Below are positions 5,190 through 12,325 of a stretch of DNA of 13,204 nucleotides, in pieces. The stretch covers positions 1-13,204 of the forward strand of contig JAITOQ010000104.1 in assembly GCA_031289865.1 (NCBI GenBank), read 5' to 3'. This DNA is from Clostridiales bacterium. Its GTDB lineage: Bacteria > Bacillota > Clostridia > Christensenellales > JAISNN01. Both the position numbers and the translations under genes were made by a program. Position 1 is the first letter of the stretch. Every line of letters starts with the position of its first letter. The notes under the pieces were generated by a model. That model did no database searches and was not told where the DNA came from. It worked only from the letters and a program-made list of their open reading frames with translations.

Positions 5190-5528
5190 TTAAAACGCAT
5201 TGACTATATGCGTAATTTCGCCGCCTAAAATCTCGACGACGTCAAAGCGGACGTCGCTCCCGTATAGGTGATTTTTGGTGAGATAAAACTCCGCGGTACG
5301 ACGGATTTTGCGTATCTTGTCGCTCGTGACCGCTTCGGCGGGTCTACCGTACTTTAGGCTCGTGCGGCTCTTGACCTCGACAAACACGATATACTTTCCG
5401 TCGCGTGCGACAATATCGATTTCGCCGACATAGCTTACAAAATTTTTCGTCAAAATCTTGTAGCCCTTGTCAATCAAATATTGTTCGGCGGAACTTTCGC
5501 CCTTTATTCCTTCGGGTTTTGTGTTCAT
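5190..5528 (-). CDS. yraN: YraN family protein (UPF0102), endonuclease-like fold
   Basis: From the ATG at 5528 the protein has 112 residues, typical for UPF0102. Family hallmarks in order: G.(G/E)..AE.YL...GYKIL.KN (residues 7-29), GEIDIVARDGKYIVFVEVKSR (35-55), a PAEAV..DK segment (63-71) and VRFDVVE (93-99). GEID with D38 and FVEVK with E51 and K53 correspond to the PD-(D/E)xK nuclease core. The family resembles Holliday-junction resolvases in fold, but its cellular role is not settled. The frame extends upstream to a TTG at 5540, but GGAG lies 6 nt before the ATG at 5528, so the ATG is preferred. The usual neighbours of yraN (rnhB, dprA) are not present. It ends 30 bp from the ncRNA terminator, in convergent orientation. 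Confidence 0.92.
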   Translation of the reverse strand: MNTKPEGIKGESSAEQYLIDKGYKILTKNFVSYVGEIDIVARDGKYIVFVEVKSRTSLKYGRPAEAVTSDKIRKIRRTAEFYLTKNHLYGSDVRFDVVEILGGEITHIVNAF

Positions 5529-5548
5529 GGCTTTCTCCAAAATTAAAC

Positions 5549-5684
5549 GTTGAAAGTTAATGATTTAAATAGATGTGATTCGGTGAAATCGTTTGAGATT
5601 CTTCGCCCCGCTCAGAATGACACTCGTTTTTTATCAGAGCGAAGCGATCTTTAATTTTCAACTTTTAACTTTCAATTTTTAACT
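5549..5684. repeat. Composite intergenic repeat between yraN and the aspartate aminotransferase
   Basis: Three parts are visible: CGTTGAAAGTTAATGA at 5549-5564; the module GAGATTCTTCGCCCCGCTCA-GAATGACAC at 5595-5623; and TTTTCAACTTTTAACTTTC-AATTTTTAACT at about 5655-5684. The last part runs into the aminotransferase gene and supplies its final codons and stop. Here the two main modules have the opposite relative orientation to the copies at 2349 and 3793. Confidence 0.7.
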
Positions 5685-6966
5685 CACATGCCGCAATCTT
5701 TACGCAAGAGATAAAAATCTCAGTTGCCGTTTTTAATTCGTCAAGCGGCGGCAAGGTCGGCGCAAAACGGATATTTCTATCACGCGGATCTCTGCCGTAC
5801 GGGAATGTTGCGCCCGCGGGGGTGAGCGCGACTCCCGCCTCTTTTGCGAGGGCGACCACTCTTTTTGCAGTCCCGTCGAGGACGTCTATCGAGATAAAAT
5901 AACCGCCTAACGGCGCGTTCCATTCGGCAATCCCAAGCCCCTTTAGTCCCGCCGTCAAAGCGTCCGTCACCGCGTCAAACTTTGGTTTGAGGATAGCCGC
6001 GTGCCGTTTCATATGAGCGAGGGTCGCCGCCTTGTCCTTTAAAAACCGCGCATGCCGAAGCTGATTGAGCTTGTCCGGTCCTATCGTCTGAATCGTCAAG
6101 ACTTTTTTTGCCTCCTTGACATTGTTTTCAGAGGACGCAAAAAACGCTACGCCCGCGCCCGCAAACGTCACCTTTGAGGTGGAAGTAAACTCAAAAACTC
6201 TGTCGGGATTTCCCGCTTTTTCGCATTCCGAAAGAATCTCAAGAAGTTCGGGCGCGCCGTCCGTCAAGACGTGAATCGAGTACGCGTTGTCCCAAAAAAT
6301 CCTAAAATCAGCCGCAGCGGTTTTCATCGCCGCAAACCGCTTGACGACCGCGTCGGAATACACCGCACCGGTAGGATTGCTAAAACGCGGTACGCACCAA
6401 ATCCCTTTTATACTTTCGTCCTCCGCAACAAGCCGCTCTACCTCGTCCATGTCGGGTCCGTCCGCACGGAGCGCGACGGGAATCATCTCTATCCCCAAAA
6501 GCTCCGTTACGGCAAAATGTCTATCGTAGCCCGGAGCGGGACAAAGGAATTTTATCTTGTCCGCCTTGCCCCAAGGGGTATGCCCGCCAAAGCCGAATTG
6601 CATTCCGCGCTGAACGGTATCGTACATCATATTGAGGCTACTCGAGCCGCCGGCTATCACCTGACTTTCCTTTACTCCGAGTATCTCCGCATACAGTTTT
6701 TTTATCTCCGGTATACCGTCTAAAAGCGCGTAATTACGCGTGTCTATACCGCTCTCCGTCTTTAAATCGGAGGTCGCGGAAAGGATGTCGAGCATAGGAC
6801 GCGAGAGGTCAAGCTGCTCCTTACACGGCTTGCCGCGTGACATATCGAGCTTCAGATTTTTTGCTAAAAACGCGGCGTATTTTGCGCGCTCCGCGTCCGA
6901 TATTTCTTGTAGTTGTGTCTTTGAACACTTTAAAAAACTCACACTGCTCATGCTATTACCTACCAT
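5665..6966 (-). CDS. Type Ic aspartate aminotransferase (PLP-dependent)
   Basis: Transfers the amino group between aspartate and 2-oxoglutarate with pyridoxal phosphate. The 433-aa sequence has the marks of the divergent class Ic aspartate aminotransferases (Pfam Asp_aminotransf; studied as AspT in Corynebacterium): SRGKPCKEQLDLS (43-55), GGSSSLNMMYD (106-116), CPAPGYDRHF (142-151), RFSNPTG (194-200), WDNAYSIH (225-232) and TSTSKVTFAGAG (261-272), with K265 as the probable Schiff-base lysine. R44 in the first motif is the expected substrate-carboxylate contact region, and the late RFAP segment carries another. The ATG at 6966 opens the frame. A second ATG at 6951 has TAGG about 7 nt upstream, gives a start more like relatives, and is a realistic alternative. 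It follows ilvE by 50 bp. The last residues (..KIES) are encoded by the intergenic repeat. Confidence 0.92.
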   Translation of the reverse strand: MVGNSMSSVSFLKCSKTQLQEISDAERAKYAAFLAKNLKLDMSRGKPCKEQLDLSRPMLDILSATSDLKTESGIDTRNYALLDGIPEIKKLYAEILGVKESQVIAGGSSSLNMMYDTVQRGMQFGFGGHTPWGKADKIKFLCPAPGYDRHFAVTELLGIEMIPVALRADGPDMDEVERLVAEDESIKGIWCVPRFSNPTGAVYSDAVVKRFAAMKTAAADFRIFWDNAYSIHVLTDGAPELLEILSECEKAGNPDRVFEFTSTSKVTFAGAGVAFFASSENNVKEAKKVLTIQTIGPDKLNQLRHARFLKDKAATLAHMKRHAAILKPKFDAVTDALTAGLKGLGIAEWNAPLGGYFISIDVLDGTAKRVVALAKEAGVALTPAGATFPYGRDPRDRNIRFAPTLPPLDELKTATEIFISCVKIAACELKIES

Positions 6967-7016
6967 TTTTTCTCATTGCTCTTATATTTTAAAATAAAAT
7001 TTTATTAAAACCTTTG

Positions 7017-8072
7017 TTATTTGATTTTAATTACCCAACCGAAGGTGTCCTCGATTTTTCCCTTTTGTATCCCCGTGATTGTGTCGTAAAGGAAGCCCGT
7101 GATTTTGCCCATTTGCCCGTTTCCGACCGTATATTTTTCGTCCTTGTAGGTAAATTCGCCGACGGGAGAAATAACCGCCGCCGTTCCCGTCCCGAACATT
7201 TCGCGGAGTTCGCCCGAATTTTGCGCCGCGACCAATTCATCGACGGAGATTTTGCGTTCCTCAACCTTGTATCCGTTCTTTTTGAGGACTTTTAGCGCGC
7301 TGTCGCGTGTGATTCCGGGGAGAATACTGCCCGATAACGCCGGAGTCACGACCGTATCGCCTATGACAAAAAAGATGTTCATCGCGCCGACCTCCTCGAT
7401 ATATTTTTTGTCCTTTGCATCCAGCCAAAGAGCTTGATCATAGCCCAATTTATGTGCCTTTTCCTGACCTATGAGGCTTGCGGCATAGTTGCCGATACAC
7501 TTCGCCTCGCCCGTCCCGCCGATGCTCGAACGGGTATAAAAATCCTCGATAAAAATCTTAGTCGGCGCAAGTCCGTTTTCGTAATACGCGCCGACGGGAC
7601 ATACCGCGATAAAAAAGCGGTATTTTGTCCCCGACTTCACGCCCAAAAAGACGTTTGAACAGTACATAGCCGGTCGGATGTAGAGGGACGTCCCCTCCGC
7701 TGTCGGGATCCAATCTTCCTCGACCTTGACCAATTCATAGAGCGCGTCAAGCACCTTATCTATGTCGAGCGCGGGCATACAGAGCCGATTTGCGCTGTTG
7801 TTCATTCTGATAAAATTGTCACGCGGACGGAATAACGTGATCTTTCCGTCATGCGTCTTATAAGCCTTTAAGCCCTCGAATATACCTTGTCCGTAATGAA
7901 GTATCTGAGTCGCGGGATCGATATTAAAGTCGCCGTACGGAATAATCTCCGCGTCGCCCCACGCGCCGTCCGCATAATCCATAACAAGCATATGATCGGA
8001 CATGTATTTCCCAAAGCCGAGCTTGCCGTAATCGGGTTTTACTTTTTTGGTTTTTGTAAGCGTTATCTTCAT
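7017..8072 (-). CDS. ilvE: Branched-chain amino acid aminotransferase
   Basis: Catalyses the last step of valine, leucine and isoleucine synthesis and the first of their breakdown, using PLP and glutamate/2-oxoglutarate. At 351 aa it is the longer BCAT-II-type enzyme. Fold-type IV hallmarks: LHYGQGIFEGLKAY (58-71), R...R.N.SA.RL (82-97), GGTGEAKCIGNYAAS (185-199) with K191 as the PLP lysine, EEVGAMNIFF (226-235) with E226/E227 near the pyridine nitrogen, LPGITRDS (251-258), and GTGTAAVISPVG near 300. The ATG at 8072 has GGGAG 9 nt upstream. There is no T-box or leader peptide upstream, where the 202-bp region is mostly repeats. Only 50 bp separate its stop from the aspartate aminotransferase, so the two probably share a transcript. 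Confidence 0.96.
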   Translation of the reverse strand: MKITLTKTKKVKPDYGKLGFGKYMSDHMLVMDYADGAWGDAEIIPYGDFNIDPATQILHYGQGIFEGLKAYKTHDGKITLFRPRDNFIRMNNSANRLCMPALDIDKVLDALYELVKVEEDWIPTAEGTSLYIRPAMYCSNVFLGVKSGTKYRFFIAVCPVGAYYENGLAPTKIFIEDFYTRSSIGGTGEAKCIGNYAASLIGQEKAHKLGYDQALWLDAKDKKYIEEVGAMNIFFVIGDTVVTPALSGSILPGITRDSALKVLKKNGYKVEERKISVDELVAAQNSGELREMFGTGTAAVISPVGEFTYKDEKYTVGNGQMGKITGFLYDTITGIQKGKIEDTFGWVIKIK

Positions 8073-8110
8073 AGTGGTTACTCCCTTTTATTATTTTTGC
8101 TGATGTTTTA

Positions 8111-8137
8111 GATTCTTCGCTCCGCTCAGAATGACAC
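8111..8137 (-). repeat. GTCATTCTGAGC module upstream of ilvE
   Basis: On the minus strand it reads GTGTCATTCTGAGCGGAGC followed by GAAGAATC, a near-perfect copy of the module seen at 5595 and 3793. It abuts the 51-bp tandem repeats. Confidence 0.75.
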
Positions 8138-8236
8138 TTGTTTTTTTTATTCGGATACGGGACGATGAGGACATCGTCCCCTACACACTTGCTTTTTTTA
8201 TTCGGATACGGGACGATGAAGGCATCGTCCCCTACA
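8135..8236. repeat. Two 51-bp tandem hairpin repeats
   Basis: Units 8135-8185 and 8186-8236 begin CACTTG and contain TATTCGGATACGGGACGATG. Each holds a perfect 9-bp stem GGGACGATG/CATCGTCCC with a 4-nt loop (AGGA at 8168-8171; AAGG at 8219-8222). A third CACTTG follows at 8237. The units differ at only a few positions, with the loop changed and the stem kept. Confidence 0.88.
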
Positions 8237-8246
8237 CACTTGCTTT

Positions 8247-8289
8247 ATTATCCTTAACTTTCAACTCTCAACTTTCAACTTTCAACTTT
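8247..8289 (-). repeat. AGTTGAAA array overlapping the 3' end of yigZ
   Basis: On the minus strand: AAAGTTGAAAGTTGAAAGTT, GAGAGTTGAAAGTTAAGGAT and AATAA, that is, four AGTTGARA-like octads then the GGATAATAA tail. The first octads encode the last residues (KVES) and stop of yigZ. Confidence 0.8.
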
Positions 8290-8898
8290 AAAAAACCCCT
8301 CTCCACACTCTTCTATAGTCACATTCCCCGAAGTGTTCTCGATCAGAGCGTTTTTTAGAGTATTCTTGCGTTCTTCCTCTATGTATACGGTGTAGCTAAC
8401 CCGTTCCGCATATTCCGCGTGTTGGGTTGTCGCCGAGTGTTCTCTCAGTACTCCGTCCACGGTCTTGCATTGCGTATATAGGAATGTGATTTTAAAGAGC
8501 GCGCAATACGAGTACCTTGCTATTTCCGCGTGTTCGAGAGCGTATAGAAGCGCGTCGGTATATGCGGAAACAAGTCCCGCCGCGCCCAATTTGATACCGC
8601 CGAAGTAGCGCGTGACCACCGCCGCGGTGTATGCAAACTCACGTTTTTTTAGGACGGACAGCATAGGCAGTCCCGCCGTCCCTTGAGGCTCGCCGTCGTC
8701 CGAAAACCTAAAGGTATTCGGGTCGGCGATATATGCGTAACAATGGTGAGTAGCGTCATAGTATTCCCGTTTAATGCCGTTTATAGAATACTCCGCGTCC
8801 TCCGCGCTCCCGATAGGAAAGACCTCCGCGATAAAGCGCGACCGCTTGACCGTAATCTCCTCTACCGTTCTTTTTGCCGCCGCAAAATACGCTTTCAC
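8275..8898 (-). CDS. yigZ: YigZ/IMPACT family protein
   Basis: A 207-aa protein of the UPF0029/IMPACT family. The N-terminal domain has KRSRFIAEVFPI (18-29), YYDATHHCYAY (46-56), SDDGEPQGTAGLPML (66-80) and VVTRYFGGIKLGAAGLVSAY (94-113), all near-invariant in YigZ proteins. A smaller C-terminal ferredoxin-like domain follows. Eukaryotic IMPACT regulates Gcn2; the bacterial role is undefined, with proposed links to translation or nucleic-acid binding. Translation appears to start at GTG 8898, three bases after the tyrS stop (TAA CGC GTG) and with no good Shine-Dalgarno, so it is probably translationally coupled to tyrS. The terminal KVES and stop come from the intergenic AGTTGAAA repeat. Confidence 0.93.
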   Translation of the reverse strand: MKAYFAAAKRTVEEITVKRSRFIAEVFPIGSAEDAEYSINGIKREYYDATHHCYAYIADPNTFRFSDDGEPQGTAGLPMLSVLKKREFAYTAAVVTRYFGGIKLGAAGLVSAYTDALLYALEHAEIARYSYCALFKITFLYTQCKTVDGVLREHSATTQHAEYAERVSYTVYIEEERKNTLKNALIENTSGNVTIEECGEGFFKVES

Positions 8899-8901
8899 GC
8901 G

Positions 8902-10119
8902 TTATTCACGCACGGTGACGCGCACATGGATTTTTTTGCCCTTGTGGAGGACAAATCCGTCCGCGAGCAATTCTCCGCTCACCGCATAGTTTACGTCGTC
9001 GATTTTGTCCTCGCCGACCTTTATCCCGCCGCCCTCTATCAATCTCCGCGCATCACCCTTGCTTGCCGCAAGTTTGGTTTCAAACAGAATATCGACGAGC
9101 TTCTCCGTCCCTTTCGGGATCTCGACTTTCGGCATATCGTCCGCGTTTCCCGAAAAAGCCGCGAACGCTTGTTTTTCGGAATCTATAGCCGCGGCTTCGC
9201 CGTGAATGAGCTTTGTTATTTCGTATGCAAGCACCCTCTTAGCTTCGTTGATGCGTTCGTCCTTGTGGGCGGTAAGCTCGTTGATTTTATCGAGTTCGGT
9301 AAAAGTCAAAAACTTCATGCACTTCTCGACGCTCGCGTCCTCGATATTTCGCCAATATTGATAAAACTCGTAAGGCGGGGTTTTGTTTTCGTCCAACCAC
9401 AGCGCGCCTTTCATGGTCTTGCCCATCTTTTTTCCGTCGGTCGTCGTCAAGAGTTCAAAGGTCATGACATACGCTTCTTTCGCGAGTTTTTTGCGGATCA
9501 GATCCGCGCCGAACAGCATATTGGACCATTGGTCGTCGCCGCCGCATTGCAAGACGCAGCCGTATTTTTTGAAGAGTTCAAAAAAATCATAGCTTTGGAG
9601 CAGCATGTAGGAAAATTCGAGAAAGGTCAAACCCTTTTCCATACGCGACTTAAAGCATTCCGCGGCAAGCATCTTATTGACCGAAAATTCGGAGCCGATA
9701 TCGCGGATAAAGTCCATAAAATTGAGCGGCAAAATCCAATCCGCGTTGTTGACGATAATCGCCGCGTTTTCACCCTCAAAGGAGATAAATTTCGCCATCT
9801 GTTTTTTGAAACATTCGACGTTGTGCCGAATAATTTCGGGCGTCATCATGCTCCGCATGTCGGTTCTGCCGCTTGGGTCGCCGATCATCGCCGTCCCCCC
9901 GCCGATCAAAATGATCGGACGGTGCCCCGCCCTCTGCATAAAGCCCGCCGCCATAAGCGTAAGATAATGCCCGACGTGCAAGCTGTCCGCGGTCGGGTCG
10001 TACCCGATATAAAAGCTGACGGATTGCGACCCCAAAAGCTTGTATAGCTCGTCGGGAAACACCGTCTGTTTTATAAAACCGCGTTCGTTTAATGTGTCGA
10101 TAATATTTTTTTTGCTCAT
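8902..10119 (-). CDS. tyrS: Tyrosyl-tRNA synthetase
   Basis: Charges tRNA-Tyr with tyrosine in the cytosol. The 405-aa length is standard for bacterial TyrRS. Class Ic signatures: YIGYDPTADSLHVGH (37-51) with HVGH as the HIGH motif, GGGTAMIGDPSGR (73-85), QCGGDDQWSN (191-200) for tyrosine recognition, and KMGKT (231-235) as the KMSKS loop. A C-terminal S4-type RNA-binding domain (about 340-400) contains SKGDARRLIEGGGIKVG. The ATG at 10119 has AGAGGAAAG upstream. The gene lies 16 bp after the aminotransferase stop and 3 bp before the yigZ start, so it is the middle gene of a three-gene operon. No T-box leader precedes it or the operon, which is unusual for clostridial tyrS and implies another mode of control or constitutive expression. 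Confidence 0.98.
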   Translation of the reverse strand: MSKKNIIDTLNERGFIKQTVFPDELYKLLGSQSVSFYIGYDPTADSLHVGHYLTLMAAGFMQRAGHRPIILIGGGTAMIGDPSGRTDMRSMMTPEIIRHNVECFKKQMAKFISFEGENAAIIVNNADWILPLNFMDFIRDIGSEFSVNKMLAAECFKSRMEKGLTFLEFSYMLLQSYDFFELFKKYGCVLQCGGDDQWSNMLFGADLIRKKLAKEAYVMTFELLTTTDGKKMGKTMKGALWLDENKTPPYEFYQYWRNIEDASVEKCMKFLTFTELDKINELTAHKDERINEAKRVLAYEITKLIHGEAAAIDSEKQAFAAFSGNADDMPKVEIPKGTEKLVDILFETKLAASKGDARRLIEGGGIKVGEDKIDDVNYAVSGELLADGFVLHKGKKIHVRVTVRE

Positions 10120-10135
10120 ACTTTCCTCTTCTTTA

Positions 10136-11308
10136 TTACCCGAATATCTTTCCGAGTATTTTCATGCCCGTATCGATTTGTGCGTTTGTGCTGTTACTGA
10201 AGTTTAAGCGGAGGGAGTTATGCACGTCGCCCGCGGCATAAAAGTCCACGCCCTTTACATACGCGACCTTGTTTTCGAGCGCGGTTTTAAAATAGTCGTC
10301 CGCGCACTTCCCGCTCTTAAATTCGCCGAAGATAAACAGCCCGCCGTTAGGGTCGGTGCATTCAAAATCTTTGGGCATATATTTTTTTATCGCCTCTCTC
10401 ATCAGAGTTTTCTTTTCGAGATAGATCGGCAAAATCTTTTTTAATTGCGGGTCGAGATAGCCGCCGCGCAAAAACCCGTCCGCAAGCGCCGCCGACAGCG
10501 CGGAGGTGTGGACGTCCGTCGCTTGTTTACACAACACAAGTTTTGAGATGATTTCGGGGTCTGCAACCGCAAGTCCGCAACGGATTCCGGGGGAAATAAT
10601 CTTGCTGAAACTCGTATTGTATATCACGCGCCCCGTCGTATCGAGGCTCTTGATAGACGGAACGGGTTCGCCGCCGAAACGTAAATGCGAGTACGGGTCG
10701 TCCTCTAATATCACTACGTCGTACCTCTCCGCGAGCGAAAGTATCTTTTTGCGTTTTTCTAACGGGTAAGTCTTTCCAGTAGGATTGCCGAAGGTCGGGA
10801 CAAGATAGATAAACTTCGGATGATAACGCTTGATTTTTTCCTCAAGGTCGTCGGTATTTATCCCGTCCGCATCGGATTTTACACCGTAGGCTTTCGCCTC
10901 GTAGGTCTTTAGGATATGCAAGACCGCGACGTACGTCGGATCCTCGACCAAAACGCAATCGCCCTTATTTAAAAAGATCTTGCAAGTGAGATCTATACCC
11001 TGCTGCCCGCCCGTGATGACTAAGGTGTTATCGAGTCCGATACCTTGAATACCCACGCGCTTGACAAATTCGATACCGCTCTCCCTAAGAGGCAGATACC
11101 CCTCGGTTGCGCCGTACTGCAAGACGCTATAGATCTTTTTGTCGCGGAACAGCCTTTCGCTAAGCTCGTTTAAAATCTCCGCCGGCAACGCGTCGCGGTT
11201 CGGCATACCGCCCGCAAACGAAATCATCTCGGGGTCGGATAGATATTTAAAAATCTCACGTATTGCATTCGCGGATAAACCGTTCATTCTGTCGCTGAAT
11301 TGAAACAT
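10136..11308 (-). CDS. PLP-dependent aminotransferase, LysN/2-aminoadipate-type (MocR-like fold)
   Basis: A 390-aa fold-type I aminotransferase related to LysN/2-aminoadipate and kynurenine-type multi-substrate enzymes and to the catalytic part of MocR regulators; the N-terminal GntR DNA-binding domain is absent. Visible: ISFAGGMPNRDALP (29-42), LQYGATEGYLPLRE (63-76), TGGQQGIDL (99-107), VEDPTY (121-126), PTFGNPTG (171-178), LEDDPYSHLRF (201-211) and NTSFSKIISPGIRCG (231-245), with K236 as the Schiff-base lysine. The late NSLRLNFS supplies the carboxylate-binding arginine. It likely converts an aromatic, 2-aminoadipate or similar amino acid; the exact substrate cannot be fixed. The ATG at 11308 follows AAGGG by about 8 nt. 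It is the first gene of the operon with tyrS and yigZ and has a good promoter 41 bp upstream. Adjacency to tyrS makes tyrosine/aromatic metabolism tempting but unproven. Confidence 0.93.
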   Translation of the reverse strand: MFQFSDRMNGLSANAIREIFKYLSDPEMISFAGGMPNRDALPAEILNELSERLFRDKKIYSVLQYGATEGYLPLRESGIEFVKRVGIQGIGLDNTLVITGGQQGIDLTCKIFLNKGDCVLVEDPTYVAVLHILKTYEAKAYGVKSDADGINTDDLEEKIKRYHPKFIYLVPTFGNPTGKTYPLEKRKKILSLAERYDVVILEDDPYSHLRFGGEPVPSIKSLDTTGRVIYNTSFSKIISPGIRCGLAVADPEIISKLVLCKQATDVHTSALSAALADGFLRGGYLDPQLKKILPIYLEKKTLMREAIKKYMPKDFECTDPNGGLFIFGEFKSGKCADDYFKTALENKVAYVKGVDFYAAGDVHNSLRLNFSNSTNAQIDTGMKILGKIFG

Positions 11309-11348
11309 TTTTGATACCCTTTTGACCTACTTTTTAGTATTTCTATAA

Positions 11349-11377
11349 ATTATAGTACTTTTTGCTCTTTTTTGCAA
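11349..11377 (-). promoter_or_regulatory. Promoter of aminotransferase-tyrS-yigZ operon
   Basis: On the minus strand: -35 TTGCAA (11372-11377), 17-bp spacer, -10 TATAAT (11349-11354). The leader is short, about 34 nt, leaving no room for a T-box. Confidence 0.8.
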
Positions 11378-11437
11378 GTGAATTGCTATAAATCTTTATT
11401 ATCTTCCTATAACGCCGATATAAAATACATTTTTCTA

Positions 11438-11466
11438 TTGACACGGCCATATTATGCTGTTATAAT
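11438..11466 (+). promoter_or_regulatory. Perfect-consensus promoter of the four-TM protein gene
   Basis: -35 TTGACA (11438-11443), 17-bp spacer, -10 TATAAT (11461-11466), plus TGT directly upstream as an extended -10. All twelve core positions match the sigma-A consensus. It diverges from the operon promoter 60 bp to the left. Confidence 0.93.
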
Positions 11467-11497
11467 ATAGCCAAATATTTCATAAGGAGAACGCACT

Positions 11498-12220
11498 ATG
11501 TCAAACCCGTCAAAAGAACAAAAAAACCAGGGTTCAATCCGCGCTCTTATTCTTATTTTGACATTACTTGTCTTAGCTCTTGTCGGAACGGTTCTTGTCC
11601 CCATATTTTGGAGCATTAGTATTGATAAAAAATACTTACTCATTGCAGCTATCGTATTCGCACTTGCTGCCTTAACCGCCGTAATCCTCGTCTTTTTCCA
11701 AGCCCGCATTCCAAAAAACACCGCGGACAATCAAAACTCCCCTCTCCCGAAAAAAAACAAGACAACGAGCGGTCAAGCCGTCGGCGGCATTGTTATCGTG
11801 ATATTACTTATCTTGATTTTACTCGGAATTTTTGTCCCCCTAATTTTGGGCTTCAGAATTGATCAAAAATACATAATCATTGCGGCAGTCGTATTCGTAC
11901 TTCTTATCGTAACCGCCTTAATCGTCGCATATTCCAAAAACCGTATTTCCAAAAACATCGCGAAAAATCCTAACGCGCTAAAAACGACGGGCATCGTCCT
12001 CTACAGCGAAGACCATACCTATACCCAAAAGCTCAATAAATTAACCGTAAAATACCGAACGGGAATTTCAACCGTCGTACGCAAAAAACCGCTGACTGCA
12101 ATCACCTCTAAACGTCACGCGGTAGGGAGCGTCGTCGAAATCCTCTATCTTAAAAACAAAAGCTACTGCGCGATTGCCGGCGACAACGGCGAAGGCAACG
12201 TCGTAAGTCGTAATAGGTAA
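11498..12220 (+). CDS. Four-TM membrane protein with internal duplication and DUF3592-like tail
   Basis: 240 aa, start ATG 11498 with AAGGAG 8 nt upstream and a consensus promoter. Four hydrophobic segments are visible at about 14-37, 46-67, 94-117 and 125-145. They form two copies of one hairpin: VP.....(I/F).IDKKYLLIAAIVF (34-54) is repeated as VPLIL.FRIDQKYIIIAAVVF (113-133), an offset of 79 residues, each followed by a basic (R/S)..I.KN segment. A short Lys/Asn/Pro-rich linker (70-92) joins them. Residues 161-240 form a soluble, probably beta-rich domain with GIVLYSEDHTYTQKLNKLTVKY and AVGSVVEILYLKNKSYCAIAGD, a pattern like DUF3592 (..vGd.V.vlY.P.....a). That assignment is an inference from pattern. 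Function unknown; a small envelope or stress protein is plausible. Monocistronic, ended by the terminator at 12245-12289. Confidence 0.85.
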   Translation: MSNPSKEQKNQGSIRALILILTLLVLALVGTVLVPIFWSISIDKKYLLIAAIVFALAALTAVILVFFQARIPKNTADNQNSPLPKKNKTTSGQAVGGIVIVILLILILLGIFVPLILGFRIDQKYIIIAAVVFVLLIVTALIVAYSKNRISKNIAKNPNALKTTGIVLYSEDHTYTQKLNKLTVKYRTGISTVVRKKPLTAITSKRHAVGSVVEILYLKNKSYCAIAGDNGEGNVVSRNR

Positions 12221-12244
12221 GAAGTGCGGATATAAAGTAAAAAT

Positions 12245-12289
12245 TAGGCGTCATTCTAAACGAAGTGAAGAATGACGCCTATTTTTATT
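12245..12289. terminator. Bidirectional intrinsic terminator, repeat-derived
   Basis: TAGGCGTCATTCT (12245-12257) and AGAATGACGCCTA (12269-12281) form a 13-bp perfect stem with an 11-nt loop, followed by TTTTTATT on the plus strand and AATTTTTACTTT on the minus strand. It serves both converging genes. Stem and loop (GTCATTCT...CGAAGTGAAGAAT) resemble the dispersed GTCATTCTGAGC...GAAGAATCT module. Confidence 0.85.
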
Positions 12290-12325
12290 GTCCTTACTTA
12301 TCGCCTATTACCTACTATTTATTGC

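Noticed and set aside
5529..5540. TTG at 5540 as start of yraN
   Set aside because: It overlaps the GGAG Shine-Dalgarno that serves the ATG at 5528, and the longer form adds residues not expected for the family.
6985..7016. AT-rich palindrome between ilvE and the aspartate aminotransferase as a terminator
   Set aside because: AATAAAATTTTATT is palindromic but has no GC-rich stem; such A/T runs are common in these intergenic regions, so I did not call it.
8073..8274. T-box or leader peptide upstream of ilvE
   Set aside because: No T-box sequence, terminator/antiterminator pair or short ORF rich in branched-chain codons; the region is filled by repeats.
8683..10047. Long open frame on the plus strand (454 codons)
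   Set aside because: It lies antisense to tyrS and the 5' part of yigZ, both unmistakable. The translation has a skewed composition and no recognisable domain.
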